Positions 34,353 to 46,605 of a stretch of DNA of 64,000 nucleotides are shown here, piece after piece. The stretch lies in contig OU015492.1 of the NCBI GenBank assembly GCA_907164885.2, positions 204,483,009 to 204,547,008 of the forward strand, given 5' to 3'. The notes below the pieces were generated by a model. The model saw nothing but the letters and a program-made list of their open reading frames with translations. It was not told the origin of the DNA and searched no databases. The stretch comes from Dolomedes plantarius. Lineage: Eukaryota; Arthropoda; Arachnida; Araneae; Dolomedidae. A program made the translations under genes and the position numbers. Every line of letters starts with the position of its first letter. Within the stretch, counting starts at the first letter, position 1.

Positions 34353-34831
34353 CTAGCGGCCTGTCCCGACTTTGTCCGGGTTCAACAAAATATTATACCA
34401 ATAAATTTCCAGTTGATAGCCAATAAATTGTAAATCTTTTTTTACCTTAATAATAACCTAAATAATACCTTAAATTAATTTTATGTTAGTTAATAATTAA
34501 AATAAATTTTATAAAAGAAAAAGGCGTGCAGGAGAACGGCTAGGTTCGAACCGCTAGCGTCAGAACAGAAGCCCACCGCGATAGCACCACGATAAGGATC
34601 GTTGAAATCTTCGGAACAAAAAGCGGTAGAAGACAGTAGCGGTAACAATGGAGATTGTTAGGATTAAGCCCCTAACTTTATTTCTACTGATCAGATATAC
34701 ATAACATATAGCCTATGTCCATCTGGAATAATGTACCATTCAAACAGTGAAAGAATTTTTCAAATAGGTACAGTGGTTCTGAAGATTACCCTCCACGTAC
34801 AAAATCACTCTCTCTTTATATATAAGTATAG
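34353..34831 (-). mobile_element. Non-autonomous Helitron H7 (family B)
   Basis: On the minus strand it begins TCTATACTTATATATAAAG (34831) and ends CCCGGACAAAGTCGGGACAG-GCCGCTAG (34353), with a hairpin before CTAG. Host bases are A at 34352 and T at 34832, the expected A|T insertion. 479 bp. It carries a tRNA-like segment inside. Confidence 0.82.
34527..34602 (-). repeat. tRNA-like (SINE-type) segment inside Helitron H7
   Basis: Minus-strand GTGGTGCTATCGCGGTGGG resembles a box A region and GCGGTTCGAACC a box B, about 35 bases apart as in tRNA-derived SINEs. The acceptor-stem pairing is not convincing, so it is not a tRNA gene. Confidence 0.5.
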
Positions 34832-35899
34832 ATTTCATCCCGTAGTATTAACAGCGTGACCTCATGGCTGAGTTGCACAAAAATGTCAGGGGGTTATAAT
34901 AAATTAGCCAATCAATATATTTAATGATAAAAGTGTTGTTTTTCTGCTTATACATAAGGAAAGCTTTATTGTTCCTGCTATTCTATTTGTTTTTGTAAAA
35001 TTGTTGTATTTTTGTTATTTTTATTATATATTTATACAGGGTATGTTTAAAGCGAAACAGCGGGATATATGATACTCTAATAAGATATTTCCATCGTGTT
35101 TCAACTATTTATAACAAAACTTTAATTGTCTCTTCATAGTATTTTGGTAATTCATAAAAAAAAAATTCGGTAAACATAATCTTGGCTCTGAAGAACATGT
35201 TTCACTTGCAACATAATTAATTAACAAATTTGAGTTTCGAACTTCACTATTGGCCGAGAAGCGAAAGAGTTTCCTTTCAGTTTCCTATAAATATTCATAA
35301 GCCTTCCGAACGCAAATTTTCGATTTTGTTGCGGGTGCTCAAGAGGCCGTGTGTCATGAATTTCACAGTTGTTTGTTGTTTAGTATTTATACACCACTTA
35401 AAGAATTGCATTTAGATAAAAATTCATGGATTATTTAAAAAGACTATCTGCAACAATAATTCATCTTCATTGCGCAGTTCATGTAATATGAAGAAAATTT
35501 ACCCATTAATAAAAAAAAAATATTTCCCTTACCATGTTTTTTAAAATTTCCTCTTTTACTAAATTTATAAGAAAGTAATCAATTTTTCTAAGGTTCATTG
35601 CTGATATTTGCTGATATTGCTGATAAGGTTTATTGTTGATATTTTTTATTTAGGATATCCTGACAAAAAAACTGCCTCACTTTTGTTGTCACTCAGGAAA
35701 AATCGTAAGAAATAAAGAACTTTTCACTATGGCCTGAATCGAAGTTACAAATTTTGCGGCAATTAATTTTTGAAATTAGGACCAACCATTTAAGCACTAG
35801 TGGGTTGTGTCCTATCACATTAGCTTTTTGATCTGTACATACTAAGATTACATCGGCAGGCTGGATACAATTTGTCATTAATTTTCTCTATATCTCTTA
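34832..35899. other. No gene recognised, 1.1 kb
   Basis: AT-rich. TATACAGGGTATGTTTAAAG at about 35033 resembles the ends of some insect repeats but no partner was found. A 61-codon frame at 35230-35415 has no known signature. Confidence 0.4.
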
Positions 35900-37074
35900 T
35901 CTATATATATAAAGCAATTCCGTAACTGACTGACTGATTGACTGACTGACTGACTGACATATAACACGCAGACCAAACCGCTGGACCTAAAGGACTGAAA
36001 TTTTGCATGACGATTCTTCCTATAGTGTAGGGGTGCACTAAGAGAGATTTTTGAAAAATTCTCCTTAGATTTTTTAAAATTAATTTTTTAAGATGTTTTT
36101 GCAACATTCTTTAAAGTTTGCATTTAAAATAATACTCCGAGGATTATAAAATTTATATCACGAGAAAGATCCTAAAAACTCCTTTAAAATGAAATCTTTT
36201 TTGAATCTTTACCTCCTTTTCCTGATTTTTGGGAATTTTTAAAGATTAATTCTTAGAATTTAATTTCTTAAATGCCGATCACGTGGATTCTTTTCTTTTC
36301 GTGATACTTTAAAATAATTTTGCGTCACGTGCGTAACTACGAAATATACAAAAATAAATTTTTTACTAATGCAGCAGACGATTGGACATTATCCAAAAAA
36401 AATATTAAAATACAGTAAAAGAAATGTTCCTGAAACTGTACTATATTAACTATACTATGTTTATAGAGAATATCTCACTTCTACCCGCACTTGGGTGTAT
36501 ATAATTTGAAGTGGCACTCTAAATGAATTTGATACAAACACAGTTTTATACATGAAACAATGTCTATTGAATTCGTTGCACATATAGAATTTGCATTTAC
36601 AGCAATAAGCATACGTACTACTTGTACGGAATATATATTAGCATTCAATAAAAATACACTTTGCAATACTCACAAACTAGGGAGTCAAACCAGCAGTTCT
36701 GCCACGTAAACTTTGGGCCCCCTAACCACAAGCGCCGGTTAACACCTGGAGCTGCTTACCTCGTAGTTCCCTTAACTCGCTAATCTATCAACCTTAACAA
36801 CCTCTCTATTAATCAAGCTTCATGGTTTTTATACCAAGCGCGAATGCCGAAATTAGCATATCTCAAGCAGCTTCTTTAATTTATTCACTCAAAAGTTCGA
36901 TTCTTGTGAATCGAATCTTATGTATACCTTACATGTTCTTTAGTATGTTCTACTAGATTTAATATGAATATTTTCTTCTACATCATTTTGCCTAACAAAA
37001 TATCCGTTACGATTATTTATACATATACTTTTTCGTTTTTTTACATCAATACATTGATCGTTGCATTTATTATA
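35900..37074 (+). mobile_element. Non-autonomous Helitron H4 (family A), interrupted, 3' end lost
   Basis: Plus-strand copy starting TCTATATATATAAAGCAATTCCG after A. It follows the family A core to 36459, is broken by an insertion of about 475 bp, resumes at 36936 (TTCTTTAGTATGTTC...) and stops at about 37074, before the 3' hairpin, where H5 begins. Confidence 0.78.
36460..36935. mobile_element. Unclassified insertion inside Helitron H4
   Basis: Defined by comparison with intact family A copies: the host sequence is split at ...TATACTATG / ATGTTCTTTAG. Only ATG seems duplicated. The insert has a GC-richer middle (GGGCCCCCTAACC...) and no coding frame or recognised ends. Confidence 0.55.
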
Positions 37075-37076
37075 GA

Positions 37077-37776
37077 CTAGCCGGGCTTCGGCCCGGCTAT
37101 GCTCGGGCTTCTCTCAGCTACACTCAAGCTATCAAAGGAAGACGATGAATGAATCAAGTAAATGAATGACTCAATCGTTGTTTACAACCCAAGGGGAGAA
37201 TTTGCTGTTCTTCGCGTTTCAAGAACCGATAGAAAATTTGTGCTAAGTATCGTTCTTTAAAATTCAATTAAAAATCGAAATTTTAAGATAGAGACTTGAA
37301 TTGAGGTTTATATGAATGAGAAAGCTTTCATCTTCCAGATGATGTAAATATTTTCTTTGTAAGGTAAAAACTCGAAGAGCGTCGACCGTAGATCCTCAAA
37401 ATAGCGTAAATTTCTCAAAAAAATGGATTTAATATTTTGATGAAAATATTACTCTGTTTAAAATTATTTTTAAACAAATGAAGTCTTGTTTGGAGGAGAA
37501 ATGTCTGTAGTCTTAGACTATTAAAAGATCAAAATTCTACGATCATTTTTTGTCGAGATATCGTAATCTGAAGTTAAAAAACATAAAATATCCCACAAAA
37601 TATAAAATAAAAAATTTTCTAGAATAAAACTTAAAATTCGGGCTTCGAGGTGCACTTTCCCATAGTCTGCACTACCCGTGTGCCAAATTTCATGGCTGTA
37701 AGTTTCATAGGCCACACACACGCACACATTGAGGCGGTACACCCGGAGAGTGTGACCGACAGACAGACCTGGACCT

Positions 37777-37812
<36 letters not shown>

Positions 37813-37814
37813 GA
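37077..37814 (-). mobile_element. Non-autonomous Helitron H5 (family C)
   Basis: The 3' end on the minus strand is AGCCGGGCCGAAGCCCGGCT merging into CTAG (37077), a perfect hairpin touching the CTAG. The 5' end is in TA repeats near 37814, preceded by a GACAGACAGACC-type segment; the TC start there is not followed by the usual T, so this boundary is approximate. No coding frame. Confidence 0.65.
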
Positions 37815-38434
37815 AACGATAACTTTTTATAAGCATTAAAGGAAACGCCTATTCAAAATTATTTTATATTATCGCATTATGATAACTCCCCTCAACCTGA
37901 ATTCAACCTGGAAACAACCAAAATAAACTATTAGATTTCCCCCTAAAGCCACGCGCCAACACCGTTATATAACGAAGAATGTTCCACAGGCTTATCGAAT
38001 GTCTGACGTTGAGGTCAGTAGTCGTGAACTGCCCAATCAGGAGTTCAGTTTCACTCGCACTCGGACGAGAAAGTTACTCTCTTTTGGCTCTTTGTGTGGA
38101 AGCATTGGTAGTGGAAAGACGCAGTTTTTGCGCTGCGGGATTTTCCCGTATGCTTGGCGTTTTCCGCACAATGAGACGGGAAGATGTTGATCTACAGTAT
38201 AAGTGTTTATCCCGAGCGATAGATGTCAAGCGGACTCTCCAGCAATAAAATTTTGTATTTTGGATAACAAAACCGCCTCTTCCTTTCTGACGTTGGTTTG
38301 AATCGATTCTTCATTTCGCCTGTCCATGTGCGACGACTGACACTCCCCACGCCTACAAAATGTGAATTGAGGTTATCTACCTGATACCTGTTTCGAGTTC
38401 ACCGGCGTCTTGAGCATCGCCCCGTCAAGGATAT

Positions 38435-38436
<2 letters not shown>
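37815..38436 (+). other. Possible decayed solo LTR
   Basis: Moderately GC-rich. A TATA-like TTATATAAC at about 37963 is followed 280 bp later by CAATAAAA (about 38244), the spacing of an LTR promoter and polyadenylation signal. I could not fix TG...CA ends, and the 89-codon frame at 37979-38248 has no known motif. Confidence 0.3.

Positions 38437-38498
<62 letters not shown>
38437..38498. repeat. (TA)n microsatellite
   Basis: TA run of about 60 bp, continuous with the Helitron H6 remnant; in other family A copies a TA tract sits at the same place. Confidence 0.95.
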
Positions 38499-38500
<2 letters not shown>

Positions 38501-38572
38501 CATTAATTGCATACATCGACCGTTGCATTTAATTGGAATGTACTCCGTAGCGAAGTACGGGTTTTCAGCTAG
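38499..38572 (+). mobile_element. Helitron family A 3' terminal fragment H6
   Basis: Plus-strand TTGGCATTAATTGCATACAT...CGTAGCGAAGTACGGG...CAGCTAG followed by T. Only the last 75 bp of the element remain, joined to the TA run. Confidence 0.8.
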
Positions 38573-39253
38573 TCTGTGATATAAATGCAATCTTTTCTTA
38601 AGAGTCTTAAATCATTTGCGCCGATACTGAACTCGAATTCTGAACCCTCCTCTAGTGAACAATGAGCGCTACTTTAAAAATCCTCCTAATTAAAGTCCCT
38701 CTATCCCACTGAGTAGACAGACATCTTTTACCTACATGTGCTTCCTAAAACGAAAACAATTAACAAAGTGGTTCGGGCAATCATTATATTGTATACGCCT
38801 ACTATTTTCGAGGTTATCAATTTGTATCCACGTTGCAGGCATAAATATAAGGATCAATATTTATACATAAAGATTTTTACCTAAATAAATCTTTTGTTGG
38901 TCAATTCAAGTTAGTCTTTTTATCTTACTGCTATAAACCTATAATACACCCAAAATGGCTCTTCAATAAAACTTCATCCATAAAACTCTCCATAAGATTA
39001 GCATACTAACTTCGCAAAGGTGTGGGAAGTAAAGCCCACTTAAGGCCATACACCAAGATCTACTTGGATTCAAGATGAGCTATCTAGAATAAGACGTTAT
39101 CAAAAGACCTACACAGGAAGGCGGCAACCGTGTTCTCAACTACTTCTAACTCATAAATTACTCGCTGGACTCGAAAGTAAGCTATTATTTGACATTATCA
39201 AGTAAAAAGATTTTCAGGTAGTCTCTTCTAACTAAAATACCGTGGGTTATTAA
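38573..39253. other. No gene recognised
   Basis: No supported gene. 39215-39249 matches the flank of element T copy 1. Confidence 0.4.
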
Positions 39254-39473
39254 CGTAGGGTTACTTATCGTTGCTTACCTCTTTTTTTTTACAATAAAAT
39301 TTTTTCATACGAAGAGAATGATGGGTGATAACCCTATGCAGAATAGGTCGATGGTAGGAAAAAGAAGTTACATATATCTACTCTGCCACTCTTGATTTAT
39401 AACTAGCGACGACGGTTTTAGCGTTATAAATTTTGCTTTCCGGAGGACCGTTATGGAGGAACGTAATCCTACG
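39254..39473 (+). mobile_element. TTAA-flanked element T, copy 2
   Basis: TTAA at 39250-39253 and 39474-39477; ends CGTAGGGTTACTTATCG and, inverted, CGTAGGATTACGTTCC. 220 bp, no insertion. It serves as the empty-site reference for copy 1. Confidence 0.65.
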
Positions 39474-39876
39474 TTAAAAGAGGTCGTATCTTGCTTTGAA
39501 TTGATCGTGAATGGCTTGACGTTATAGACATCAAAGGCGCGATAAGATGTAGCAACAAAGAGTCTACATCAGGGAGAAACCATTATCCCAATTATATTAC
39601 AGAGAAGACTTCGGGCTTGGGGTCCGCTGTACGTTTTATTACAATCTTGATCTAGCTAAAATCTAGAAGGTAGAAAAATTCTCATAACTGAGATTAATCT
39701 TCTACGATTAAGTTTTGCATACCTCAGTGTTAACAACCTTTTTATAAGAGATTAAGGACTAGCTTTGTAGGAAATCTTTTCAACGGTTAAAGGGGCAAAT
39801 TATTATAAAGAATCAGTTATAGTTGAATTATGTGGCTAAACCACAGATATCCTTACGAAGCGTGGGATTACATTAA

Positions 39877-40598
39877 GGGGACAGTGGACCTTCAAACCTA
39901 ACTTTTTTTGTTTTCAATGGATTTGCTTGAAATTTGAATATGTAATTAGAACCATAGATATGTAAAAGCGGTTAAAATTTAATGATGAAATATTAATAAT
40001 TTTTGAATTATGAATTATTAATTATATCAATAATTGGTCTCATTAAAAATGTTTCATGTGCATTTCTTTTGCATATAATATGGTAATTTTTATTTACAGG
40101 ATACCTTATAGAACTGACAATGAAAGTTATTGCTTATTTTAAGCATTCAATAAAAATGTAAAGAGAAAAAAAATAATAACAGTGAAAACACCCTTTTAAT
40201 TACGCAAAATACCTCTAAATCATCTTTTCAAGTACAAAATTTAGAAATTCTGAGCTACGAAGCATTATTATTTTCAATAAGATTTATTTGATATACCGTT
40301 AAGTATATAAAACCTAAATTTCTCAGCCATACGATAGTTAGAAATGCGCCTGGAGCAGTTTGAATATTAGTATGACATGAAAATTTTTATTTTGAGAAAA
40401 ACGCATTTAAAGTCATTGCTATTAGTAATCACATAATATCTAAATTAAATTCAAATGCCTATAACTAGGAAAGTAATCACAGAAATTAAAAATTCTTATT
40501 GCAACACATTCCTACTCGTCCGTAGTTTCACAATTCAATAAAATAAAAAAAATCGAATTTTTGGACAATTTTCATAATTTTGAAAGTCCACTGTCCCC
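39877..40598 (+). mobile_element. TTAA-flanked MITE family M, copy 3
   Basis: TTAA at 39873-39876 and 40599-40602; ends GGGGACAGTGGACCTTCAAA and the inverse TTTGAAAGTCCACTGTCCCC. 722 bp, the same length as copy 1. Shares TGAGAAAAACGCATTTAAAG with copy 2. Confidence 0.8.
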
Positions 40599-40689
40599 TT
40601 AAACGACCGTAACTCTATCTCCGATTCAACCTTAAGCAAGGAATGTAAGTAAGTGCACCGTCTGTTCCATCATTATTTGCTCCTTTGTT

Positions 40690-43600
40690 TGTAAGAGACA
40701 TTGGATGCTCCCTTGCTTTTCCTGTTCCTTTAAATTCCGTCTGCTGTGACACTAGCTAAGTATTTCATAAACTGTTTTTCTTTAATTTCTAATGGCAAGC
40801 CAAGGAAAAAAGAAAATACACATAAGTAACATGAAAGTAAATGACCACCTTAGACAGTCTCTGGCACGCCAATTTCTGACGGTCTCGGAGTCACAACCAA
40901 CAAGTGCTCCACAGCGACGTAGATGAAGCTCTGTTTATGGGTCCCATAAGATCAAAAAGTGGACAGATCGGCTGGGGAAATACACCAATCCGATGGAGAT
41001 GCTCCCTTGCTTTTCCTGTTCCTTTAAAATTCCGTCTGCTGTGACACGATCTAAGTATTTCATAATCTTTTTTTTTTTAATTTCTAATGGCAAGGCAAGG
41101 AAAAAAGAAAATACACATAAGTAACATGAAAGTAAATGACCGCCTTAGACAGTCTCTGGCACGCCAATATCTGACGGTCTCGGAGTCATAACCAAGAAGT
41201 GCTCCACAGCGACGTAGATGAAGCTCTGTTTATGGGTCCCATAAGATCAAAAAGTGGACAGATCGGCTGGGCAAATACACCAATCCGATGGAGATGCTCC
41301 CTTGCTTTTCCTGTTCCTTTAAAATTCCGTCTGCTGTGACACGATCTAAGTATTTCATAATCTTTTTTTTTAAATTTCTAATGGCAAGGCAAGGAAAAAA
41401 GAAAATACACATAAGTAACATGAAAGTAAATGACCGCCTTAGACAGTCTCTGGCACGCCAATATCTGACGGTCTCGAGTCACAACCAAGAAGTGCTCCAC
41501 AGCGACGTAGATGAAGCTCTGTTCATGGGTCCCATATAAGATCACAAAGTGGACAGATCGGCTGGGCAAATACACCAGTCCGATGGAGATGCTCCCTTGC
41601 TTTTCCTGTTCCTTTAAAATTCCGTCTGCTGTGACACGATCTAAGTATTTCATAATCTTTTTTTTAAATTTCTAATGGCAAGGCAAGGAAAAAAGAAAAT
41701 ACACATAAGTAACATGAAAGTAAATGACCGACTTAGACAGTCTGTGCCACGCCAATATCTGACGGTCTCGGAGTCACAACCAAGAAGTGCTCCACAGCGA
41801 CGTAGATGAAGCTCTGCTCATGGGTCCCATATAAGATCACAAAGTGGACAGATCGGCTGGGCAAATACACCAATCCGATGGAGATGCTCCCTTGCTTTTC
41901 CTGTTCCTTTAAAATTCCGTCTGCTGTGACACGATCTAAGTATTTCATAATCATTTTTTTTTTAATTTCTAATGGCAAGGCAAGGAAAAAAGAAAATACA
42001 CATAAGTAACATGAAAGTAAATGACCGCCTTAGACAGTCTCTGGCACGCCAATATCTGACGGTCTCGGAGTCATAACCAAGAAGTGCTCCACAGCGACGT
42101 AGATGAAGCTCTGTTTATGGGTCCCATAAGATCAAAAAGTGGACAGATCGGCTGGGGAAATACACCAATCCGATGGAGATGCTCCCTTGCTTTTCCTGTT
42201 CCTTTAAAATTCCGTCTGCTGTGACACGATCTAAGTATTTCATAATCTTTTTTTTTAAATTTCTAATGGCAAGGCAAGGAAAAAAGAAAATACACATAAG
42301 TAACATGAAAGTAAATGACCGCCTTAGACAGTCTCTGGCACGCCAATATCTGACGGTCTCGGAGTCACTACCAAGAAGTGCTCCACAGCGACGTAGATGA
42401 AGCTCTGTTCATGGGTCCCATATAAGATCACAAAGTGGACAGATCGGCTGGGCAAATACACCAGTCCGATGGAGATGCTCCCTTGCTTTTCCTGTTCTTT
42501 AAAATTCCGTCTGCTGTGACACGATCTAAGTATTTCATAATCTTTTTTTTTAATTTCTAATGGCAAGGCAAGGAAAAAAGAAAATACACATAAGTAACAT
42601 GAAAGTAAATGACCGCCTTAGACAGTCTGTGCCACGCCAATATCTGACGGTCTCGGAGTCACAACCAAGAAGTGCTCCACAGCGACGTAGATGAAGCTCT
42701 GTTCATGGGTCCCATATAAGATCACAAAGTGGACAGATCGGCTGGGCAAATACACCAATCCGATGGAGATGCTCCCTTGCTTTTCCTGTTCCTTTAAAAT
42801 TCCGTCTGCTGTGACACGATCTAAGTATTTCATAATCTTTTTTTTTAAATTTCTAATGGCAAGGCAAGGAAAAAAGAAAATACACATAAGTAACATGAAA
42901 GTAAATGACCGCCTTAGACAGTCTCTGGCACGCCAATATCTGACGGTCTCGGAGTCATAACCAAGAAGTGCTCCACAGCGACGTAGATGAAGCTCTGTTC
43001 ATGGGTCCCATATAAGATCACAAAGTGGACAGATCGGCTGGGCAAATACACCAGTCCGATGGAGATGCTCCCTTGCTTTTCCTGTTCTTTAAAATTCCGT
43101 CTGCTGTGACACGATCTAAGTATTTCATAATCTTTTTTTTTAATTTCTAATGGCAAGGCAAGGAAAAAAGAAAATACACATAAGTAACATGAAAGTAAAT
43201 GACCGCCTTAGACAGTCTGTGCCACGCCAATATCTGACGGTCTCGGAGTCACAACCAAGAAGTGCCCCACAGCGACGTAGATGAAGCTCTGTTCATGGGT
43301 CCCATATAAGATCACAAAGTGGACAGATCGGCTGGGCAAATACACCAATCCGATGGAGATGCTCCCTTGCTTTTCCTGTTCCTTTAAAATTCCGTCTGCT
43401 GTGACACGATCTAAGTATTTCATAATCTTTTTTTTCAAATTTCTAATGGCAAGGCAAGGAAAAAAGAAAATACACATAAGTAACATGAAAGTAAATGACC
43501 GCCTTAGACAGTCTCTGGCACGCCAATATCTGACGGTCTCGGAGTCATAACCAAGAAGTGCTCCACAGCGACGTAGATGAAGCTCTGTTCATGGGTCCCA

Positions 43601-46600
43601 TATAAGATCACAAAGTGGACAGATCGGCTGGGCAAATACACCAGTCCGATGGAGATGCTCCCTTGCTTTTCCTGTTCCTTTAAAATTCCGTCTGCTGTGA
43701 CACGATCTAAGTATTTCATAATCTTTTTTTTAAATTTCTAATGGCAAGGCAAGGAAAAAAGAAAATACACATAAGTAACATGAAATTAAATGACCGACTT
43801 AGACAGTCTGTGCCACGCCAATATCTGACGGTCTCGGAGTCACAACCAAGAAGTGCTCCACAGCGACGTAGATGAAGCTCTGCTCATGGGTCCCATATAA
43901 GATCACAAAGTGGACAGATCGGCTGGGCAAATACACCAATCCGATGGAGATGCTCCCTTGCTTTTCCTGTTCCTTTAAAATTCCGTCTGCTGTGACACGA
44001 TCTAAGTATTTCATAATCATTTTTTTTTTTAATTTCTAATGGCAAGGCAAGGAAAAAAGAAAATACACATAAGTAACATGAAAGTAAATGACCGCCTTAG
44101 ACAGTCTCTGGCACGCCAATATCTGACGGTCTCGGAGTCATAACCAAGAAGTGCTCCACAGCGACGTAGATGAAGCTCTGTTTATGGGTCCCATAAGATC
44201 AAAAAGTGGACAGATCGGCTGGGGAAATACACCAATCCGATGGAGATGCTCCATTGCTTTTCCTGTTCCTTTAAAATTCCGTCTGCTGTGACACGATCTA
44301 AGTATTTCATAATCTTTTTTTTTAAATTTCTAATGGCAAGGCAAGGAAAAAAGAAAATACACATAAGTAACATGAAAGTAAATGACCGCCTTAGACAGTC
44401 TCTGGCACGCCAATATCTGACGGTCTCGGAGTCACAACCAAGAAGTGCTCCACAGCGACGTAGATGAAGCTCTGTTCATGGGTCCCATATAAGATCACAA
44501 AGTGGACAGATCGGCTGGGCAAATACACCAGTCCGATGGAGATGCTCCCTTGCTTTTCCTGTTCCTTTAAAATTCCGTCTGCTGTGACACGATCTAAGTA
44601 TTTCATAATCTTTTTTTTTAATTTCTAATGGCAAGGCAAGGAAAAAAGAAAATACACATAAGTAACATGAAAGTAAATGACCGCCTTAGACAGTCTGTGC
44701 CACGCCAATATCTGACGGTCTCGGAGTCACAACCAAGAAGTGCTCCACAGCGACGTAGATGAAGCTCTGTTCATGGGTCCCATATAAGATCACAAAGTGG
44801 ACAGATCGGCTGGGCAAATACACCAATCCGATGGAGATGCTCCCTTGCTTTTCCTGTTCCTTTAAAATTCCGTCTGCTGTGACACGATCTAAGTATTTCA
44901 TAATCTTTTTTTTTAAATTTCTAATGGCAAGGCAAGGAAAAAAGAAAATACACATAAGTAACATGAAAGTAAATGACCGCCTTAGACAGTCTCTGGCACG
45001 CCAATATCTGACGGTCTCGGAGTCACAACCAAGAAGTGCTCCACAGCGACGTAGATGAAGCTCTGTTCATGGGTCCCATATAAGATCACAAAGTGGACAG
45101 ATCGGCTGGGCAAATACACCAGTCCGATGGAGATGCTCCCTTGCTTTTCCTGTTCCTTTAAAATTCCGTCTGCTGTGACACGATCTAAGTATTTCATAAT
45201 CTTTTTTTTAAATTTCTAATGGCAAGGCAAGGAAAAAAGAAAATACACATAAGTAACATGAAAGTAGATGACCGACTTAGACAGTCTGTGCCACGCCAAT
45301 ATCTGACAGTCTCGGAGTCACAACCAAGAAGTGCTCCACAGCGACGTAGATGAAGCTCTGCTCATGGGTCCCATATAAGATCACAAAGTGGACAGATCGG
45401 CTGGGCAAATACACCAATCCGATGGAGATGCTCCCTTGCTTTTCCTGTTCCTTTAAAATTCCGTCTGCTGTGACACGATCTAAGTATTTCATAATCATTT
45501 TTTTTTAAATTTCTAATGGCAAGGCAAGGAAAAAAGAAAATACACATAAGTAACATGAAAGTAAATGACCGCCTTAGACAGTCTCTGGCACGCCAATATC
45601 TGACGGTCTCGGAGTCATAACCAAGAAGTGCTCCACAGCGACGTAGATGAAGCTCTGTTTATGGGTCCCATAAGATCAAAAAGTGGACAGATCGGCTGGG
45701 GAAATACACCAATCCGATGGAGATGCTCCCTTGCTTTTCCTGTTCCTTTAAAATTCCGTCTGCTGTGACACGATCTAAGTATTTCATAATCTTTTTTTTA
45801 AATTTCTAATGGCAAGGCAAGGAAAAAAGAAAATACACATAAGTAACATGAAAGTAAATGACCGCCTTAGACAGTCTCTGGCACGCCAATATCTGACGGT
45901 CTCGGAGTCACAACCAAGAAGTGCTCCACAGCGACGTAGATGAAGCTCTGTTCATGGGTCCCATATAAGATCACAAAGTGGACAGATCGGCTGGGCAAAT
46001 ACACCAGTCCGATGGAGATGCTCCCTTGCTTTTCCTGTTCCTTTAAAATTCCGTCTGCTGTGACACGATCTAAGTATTTCATAATCTTTTTTTTTAATTT
46101 CTAATGGCAAGGCAAGGAAAAAAGAAAATACACATAAGTAACATGAAAGTAAATGACCGCCTTAGACAGTCTGTGCCACGCCAATATCTGACGGTCTCGG
46201 AGTCACAACCAAGAAGTGCTCCACAGCGACGTAGATGAAGCTCTGTTCATGGGTCCCATATAAGATCACAAAGTGGACAGATCGGCTGGGCAAATACACC
46301 AATCCGATGGAGATGCTCCCTTGCTTTTCCTGTTCCTTTAAAATTCCGTCTGCTGTGACACGATCTAAGTATTTCATAATCTTTTTTTTAAAATTTCTAA
46401 TGGCAAGGCAAGGAAAAAAGAAAATACACATAAGTAACATGAAAGTAAATGACCGCCTTAGACAGTCTCTGGCACGCCAATATCTGACGGTCTCGGAGTC
46501 ATAACCAAGAAGTGCTCCACAGCGACGTAGATGAAGCTCTGTTTATGGGTCCCATAAGATCAAAAAGTGGACAGATCGGCTGGGCAAATACACCAATCCG

Positions 46601-46605
46601 ATGGA
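40690..46605. repeat. Satellite array, about 20 monomers of 295 bp
   Basis: GATGGAGATGCTCCC recurs at 40992, 41287, 41583, 41878, 42173, 42470, 42764, 43061, 43354, 43651, 43945, 44240, 44537, 44829, 45126, 45421, 45718, 46015 and 46307, with a diverged first unit from 40690 and a broken end at 46602. Monomers are 95-99% alike by eye and contain a T-tract of variable length followed by an A-rich region. Three main variants occur in order (see findings). Overlapping open frames of 60-99 codons repeat in both strands and are by-products of the repeat. Confidence 0.98.

Noticed and set aside
35033..35060. TATACAGGGT motif as a transposon end
   Set aside because: Resembles ends of some insect repeats, but no second end or copy was found in the window.
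40800..46504. Many open frames of 60-99 codons on both strands in the satellite
   Set aside because: They recur every 295 bp, overlap on both strands and depend on T-tract length; no start context or domain.
40690..46605. CRISPR-like regular array
   Set aside because: The whole 295-bp monomer repeats with no unique spacers, and the genome is eukaryotic.
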